Source: an uncultured Eubacterium sp.
GTDB taxonomy: Bacteria; Bacillota; Clostridia; Peptostreptococcales; Anaerovoracaceae
NCBI GenBank assembly: GCA_900543485.1
Contig: UQRM01000006.1
Location: 39,560 to 103,559 of the forward strand
DNA: 64,000 nt
Reading direction: 5' to 3'
The position numbers and the translations under genes are program-made. This document shows, piece after piece, positions 62,379 to 64,000 of this stretch. Each line of letters starts with the position of its first letter. The first letter of the stretch is position 1. The notes below the pieces were generated by a model. The model worked only from the letters and a program-made list of their open reading frames with translations. It did no database searches and had not been told where the DNA came from.

Positions 62379-63821
62379 CTATCTATTCAGCGCATCTACA
62401 GGTTCGCCTTTTCTTGGGAACATTGCGCAGGCAATGAAGTATACGATGAGACCGGCTATCCATGTTGCAACGCTTGATGGAATTCCTGCCGGCATTTGAA
62501 GGATAAACTGCCAGAGAATATACCAGCAAATATTAAAGAATACGGTTACCAAACCTCCCGCAGGAGAGCTCTTCTTATAGAAGAATCCTCCCAGCAGCGG
62601 AATCAGGAATACAGCCACTTGGAATCCGCCTATGATGTTCCATGCGTTTGCTATACCGTTTTGCCAGAAATACGTACCCAGAATTACAAATACACCTAGG
62701 CAGCAGATAACGACTCGCGATCCTTTGATTACACCCTGATCGCTTAAATCAGGTTTTATAAGATCCTTAATAAAATCTTTTACCAATATACCACTGGTAA
62801 TCAGGAACTCGGCACTTACAGTAGACATTACTGCTGCAATCAATGCCGCAACAAACAGTCCTCTCACTCCTGTCGGAAGTACTGAGAATACCATTGCCCA
62901 GAAGCCTTCTGCCGGCGTTGCCGCATCAGGGTACATGGTTATTGACGCGATACCTGCGAGTACCATTGCAGCGCTGAATACGGCTCCGATCGCCAGCATA
63001 AGAGTATACGCTATCTTTATCTCGCCGCCACCTTTAGCTGCTCCGAAGCGCTGATAGCTTTGTGCGTTGGTATAGATCGCCAGAGCTGAAATAATCCAGC
63101 CGAATGCTTCAGGTCCTGTCATATTGCCGAATAATTGAGTAAGCTCAGGATCGATTGCTCTCGAGGCTTCGAACATGGCAGATGCGCTGCCAAAGTTTAC
63201 AAATATGCCTATCAGAAGCGCGCCGGCGCTGACAGTCATAATCATGAACTGGATCAAATCTGTTACGGCCAGCCCCCACATGCCTGCAAGGAATGTATAT
63301 ACTACCATTACAGCTCCTGCAATAATCATTGCAACCCATATATTCATTCCTGATACCAGGTTCAAAACTTCACCGACTGCAAAGAGCAGCGCACAACAGT
63401 AAAGCTGAGACGACATAGGACATATCGCTGAAAGAAGCCCGGTCGGTTTATTGTACAAATGTCTAAATAAATCAGGAAGCGTAACTACCCAGTCCGGCAT
63501 CTTGGTTCTTGTCATCGGTCCAATCCACAATGCCAATGGCAGACGGAGTATAGTAGAAGGTATAACATATACCAGTATAATCGATATTCCTATCGTTGCT
63601 CCACATTCCGCCAATCCGACTATAGTCCATGAATCATACCATGATGCCGCCGCCGTCCCTATAAGTACAGGGATCGTCAGTTTTCTTGATGCTACAAAAA
63701 AGCTTTTAAAGTCCTTACTGGCTTTCCTGTGCATTACGAAGCCTACTGACATGACTCCAACAAAATAAAGTAAAATAACTATCCAGTCGCATATTCCCCA
63801 TAATTCCGTGAAATCTATCAT
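62379..63821 (-). CDS. Sodium:solute symporter family (SSS) transporter
   Basis: A 480-residue, about thirteen-helix symporter. The Na+ site region AAASWYDSWTIVGLAE is in helix 2, and GMWGLAVTDLIQFMIMTVSA is the conserved helix 6 region of the PutP/PanF branch. GGAGGTGG precedes the ATG. Gene partners (Fe-ADH, small membrane protein) do not identify the substrate; an organic acid or amine is possible. Confidence 0.85.
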   Translation of the reverse strand: MIDFTELWGICDWIVILLYFVGVMSVGFVMHRKASKDFKSFFVASRKLTIPVLIGTAAASWYDSWTIVGLAECGATIGISIILVYVIPSTILRLPLALWIGPMTRTKMPDWVVTLPDLFRHLYNKPTGLLSAICPMSSQLYCCALLFAVGEVLNLVSGMNIWVAMIIAGAVMVVYTFLAGMWGLAVTDLIQFMIMTVSAGALLIGIFVNFGSASAMFEASRAIDPELTQLFGNMTGPEAFGWIISALAIYTNAQSYQRFGAAKGGGEIKIAYTLMLAIGAVFSAAMVLAGIASITMYPDAATPAEGFWAMVFSVLPTGVRGLFVAALIAAVMSTVSAEFLITSGILVKDFIKDLIKPDLSDQGVIKGSRVVICCLGVFVILGTYFWQNGIANAWNIIGGFQVAVFLIPLLGGFFYKKSSPAGGLVTVFFNICWYILWQFILQMPAGIPSSVATWIAGLIVYFIACAMFPRKGEPVDALNR

Positions 63822-63890
63822 TCTTCCACCTCCTCATATTATCATTTTTTCCTGTTAACCTATTATCCGACTGTATGTCGCTATTTAGGT

Positions 63891-64000
63891 TCGGCAACAA
63901 TACCACTTGCCAGAAAAGCCTCTATCTGTTCTTCACCGTACCATCTACAGAGCGCATTTCATCTACCGGAGCTTCCGCTCCCACCTCATAGTTCTGCTTG
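63891..64000 (-). pseudogene. 3' end of a gene at the window edge, apparently frameshifted
   Basis: From 64000 a minus-strand frame reads NYEVGAEAPVDEMRSVDG and stops at 63922. A second frame, open from 63958 and ending at TAG 63891, reads LCRWYGEEQIEAFLASGIVA. Joined by a one-base insertion near 63955, the two give one continuous C-terminus resembling CaiB/BaiF-type CoA-transferases. It may be a real frameshift, a sequencing error, or a chance match. Confidence 0.35.

Overview
The window reads as chromosome of an anaerobic, spore-lineage member of the Bacillota (class Clostridia). The basis is the gene content: the short HisG/HisZ pair, a SCIFF peptide with its radical SAM maturase, yqfC/yqfD, single-chain GlyRS, PPDK, rubrerythrin beside a PerR-type Fur, an [FeFe]-hydrogenase, a Ni-CODH homologue and glycyl radical chemistry. 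A family-level placement is not supportable from the sequence alone. No rRNA, tRNA, CRISPR array, insertion sequence or prophage was seen.

Layout. Positions 1-3580 (minus) hold hisC (partial), hisG, hisZ, an orphan larB and 5-formyl-THF cyclo-ligase. Positions 3678-5305 (plus) hold scfA-scfB. Positions 5435-7765 (minus) hold rubrerythrin, a PerR-type regulator with a Per-like box, and an MFS drug exporter. Positions 8256-21809 (minus) form a long housekeeping run: small membrane protein, DUF308 protein, two flavoproteins, yqfC, yqfD, phoH, ybeY, cdd, era, recO, DUF4342 protein, glyQS, ppdK, ending in a terminator.

Positions 22057-44086 (minus) are a choline-degrading glycyl radical microcompartment locus. 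CutC has every recognised choline and catalytic residue and CutD is its activase. Around them lie nine BMC-fold or vertex shell proteins (counting one at 44917), PduL, an acylating aldehyde dehydrogenase, a second aldehyde dehydrogenase that has lost its catalytic cysteine, PduS/PduT-like electron-transfer parts, EutJ, EutP, EutQ and EutT-like proteins, and DMT and MATE transporters. The expected chemistry is choline to trimethylamine plus acetaldehyde, then acetyl-CoA and acetyl-phosphate or ethanol. The alcohol dehydrogenase needed for the ethanol arm lies in a cooS-hydA-adh set directly downstream, separated from the shell genes only by a stem-loop with no clear U-tract. That CODH homologue keeps its cluster ligands but lacks the His relay and active-site Lys of characterised CODHs.

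Positions 44432-49272 (minus) form a closely spaced run: FMN reductase, TPR protein, DUF4037, DUF4125, a MerR-type regulator, and a second shell-protein/EutP pair. It is probably the regulatory arm of the compartment. dinB (plus, 49541) has a LexA box over its promoter. Positions 50850-58927 (minus) form a 2-aminoethylphosphonate uptake and degradation locus (phnS, phnT, fused permease, phnW, phnX) with an unexpected saccharopine-dehydrogenase-like gene inside and an RpiR regulator upstream.

Positions 58928-60231 are AT-rich and nearly gene-free. They contain a helically phased array of TTGGCATA motifs and a small or decayed XRE protein. Positions 60232-64000 (minus) hold a second Fe-alcohol dehydrogenase, an unrecognised protein, a small membrane protein with an SSS-family symporter, and the 3' end of an apparently frameshifted gene at the window edge.
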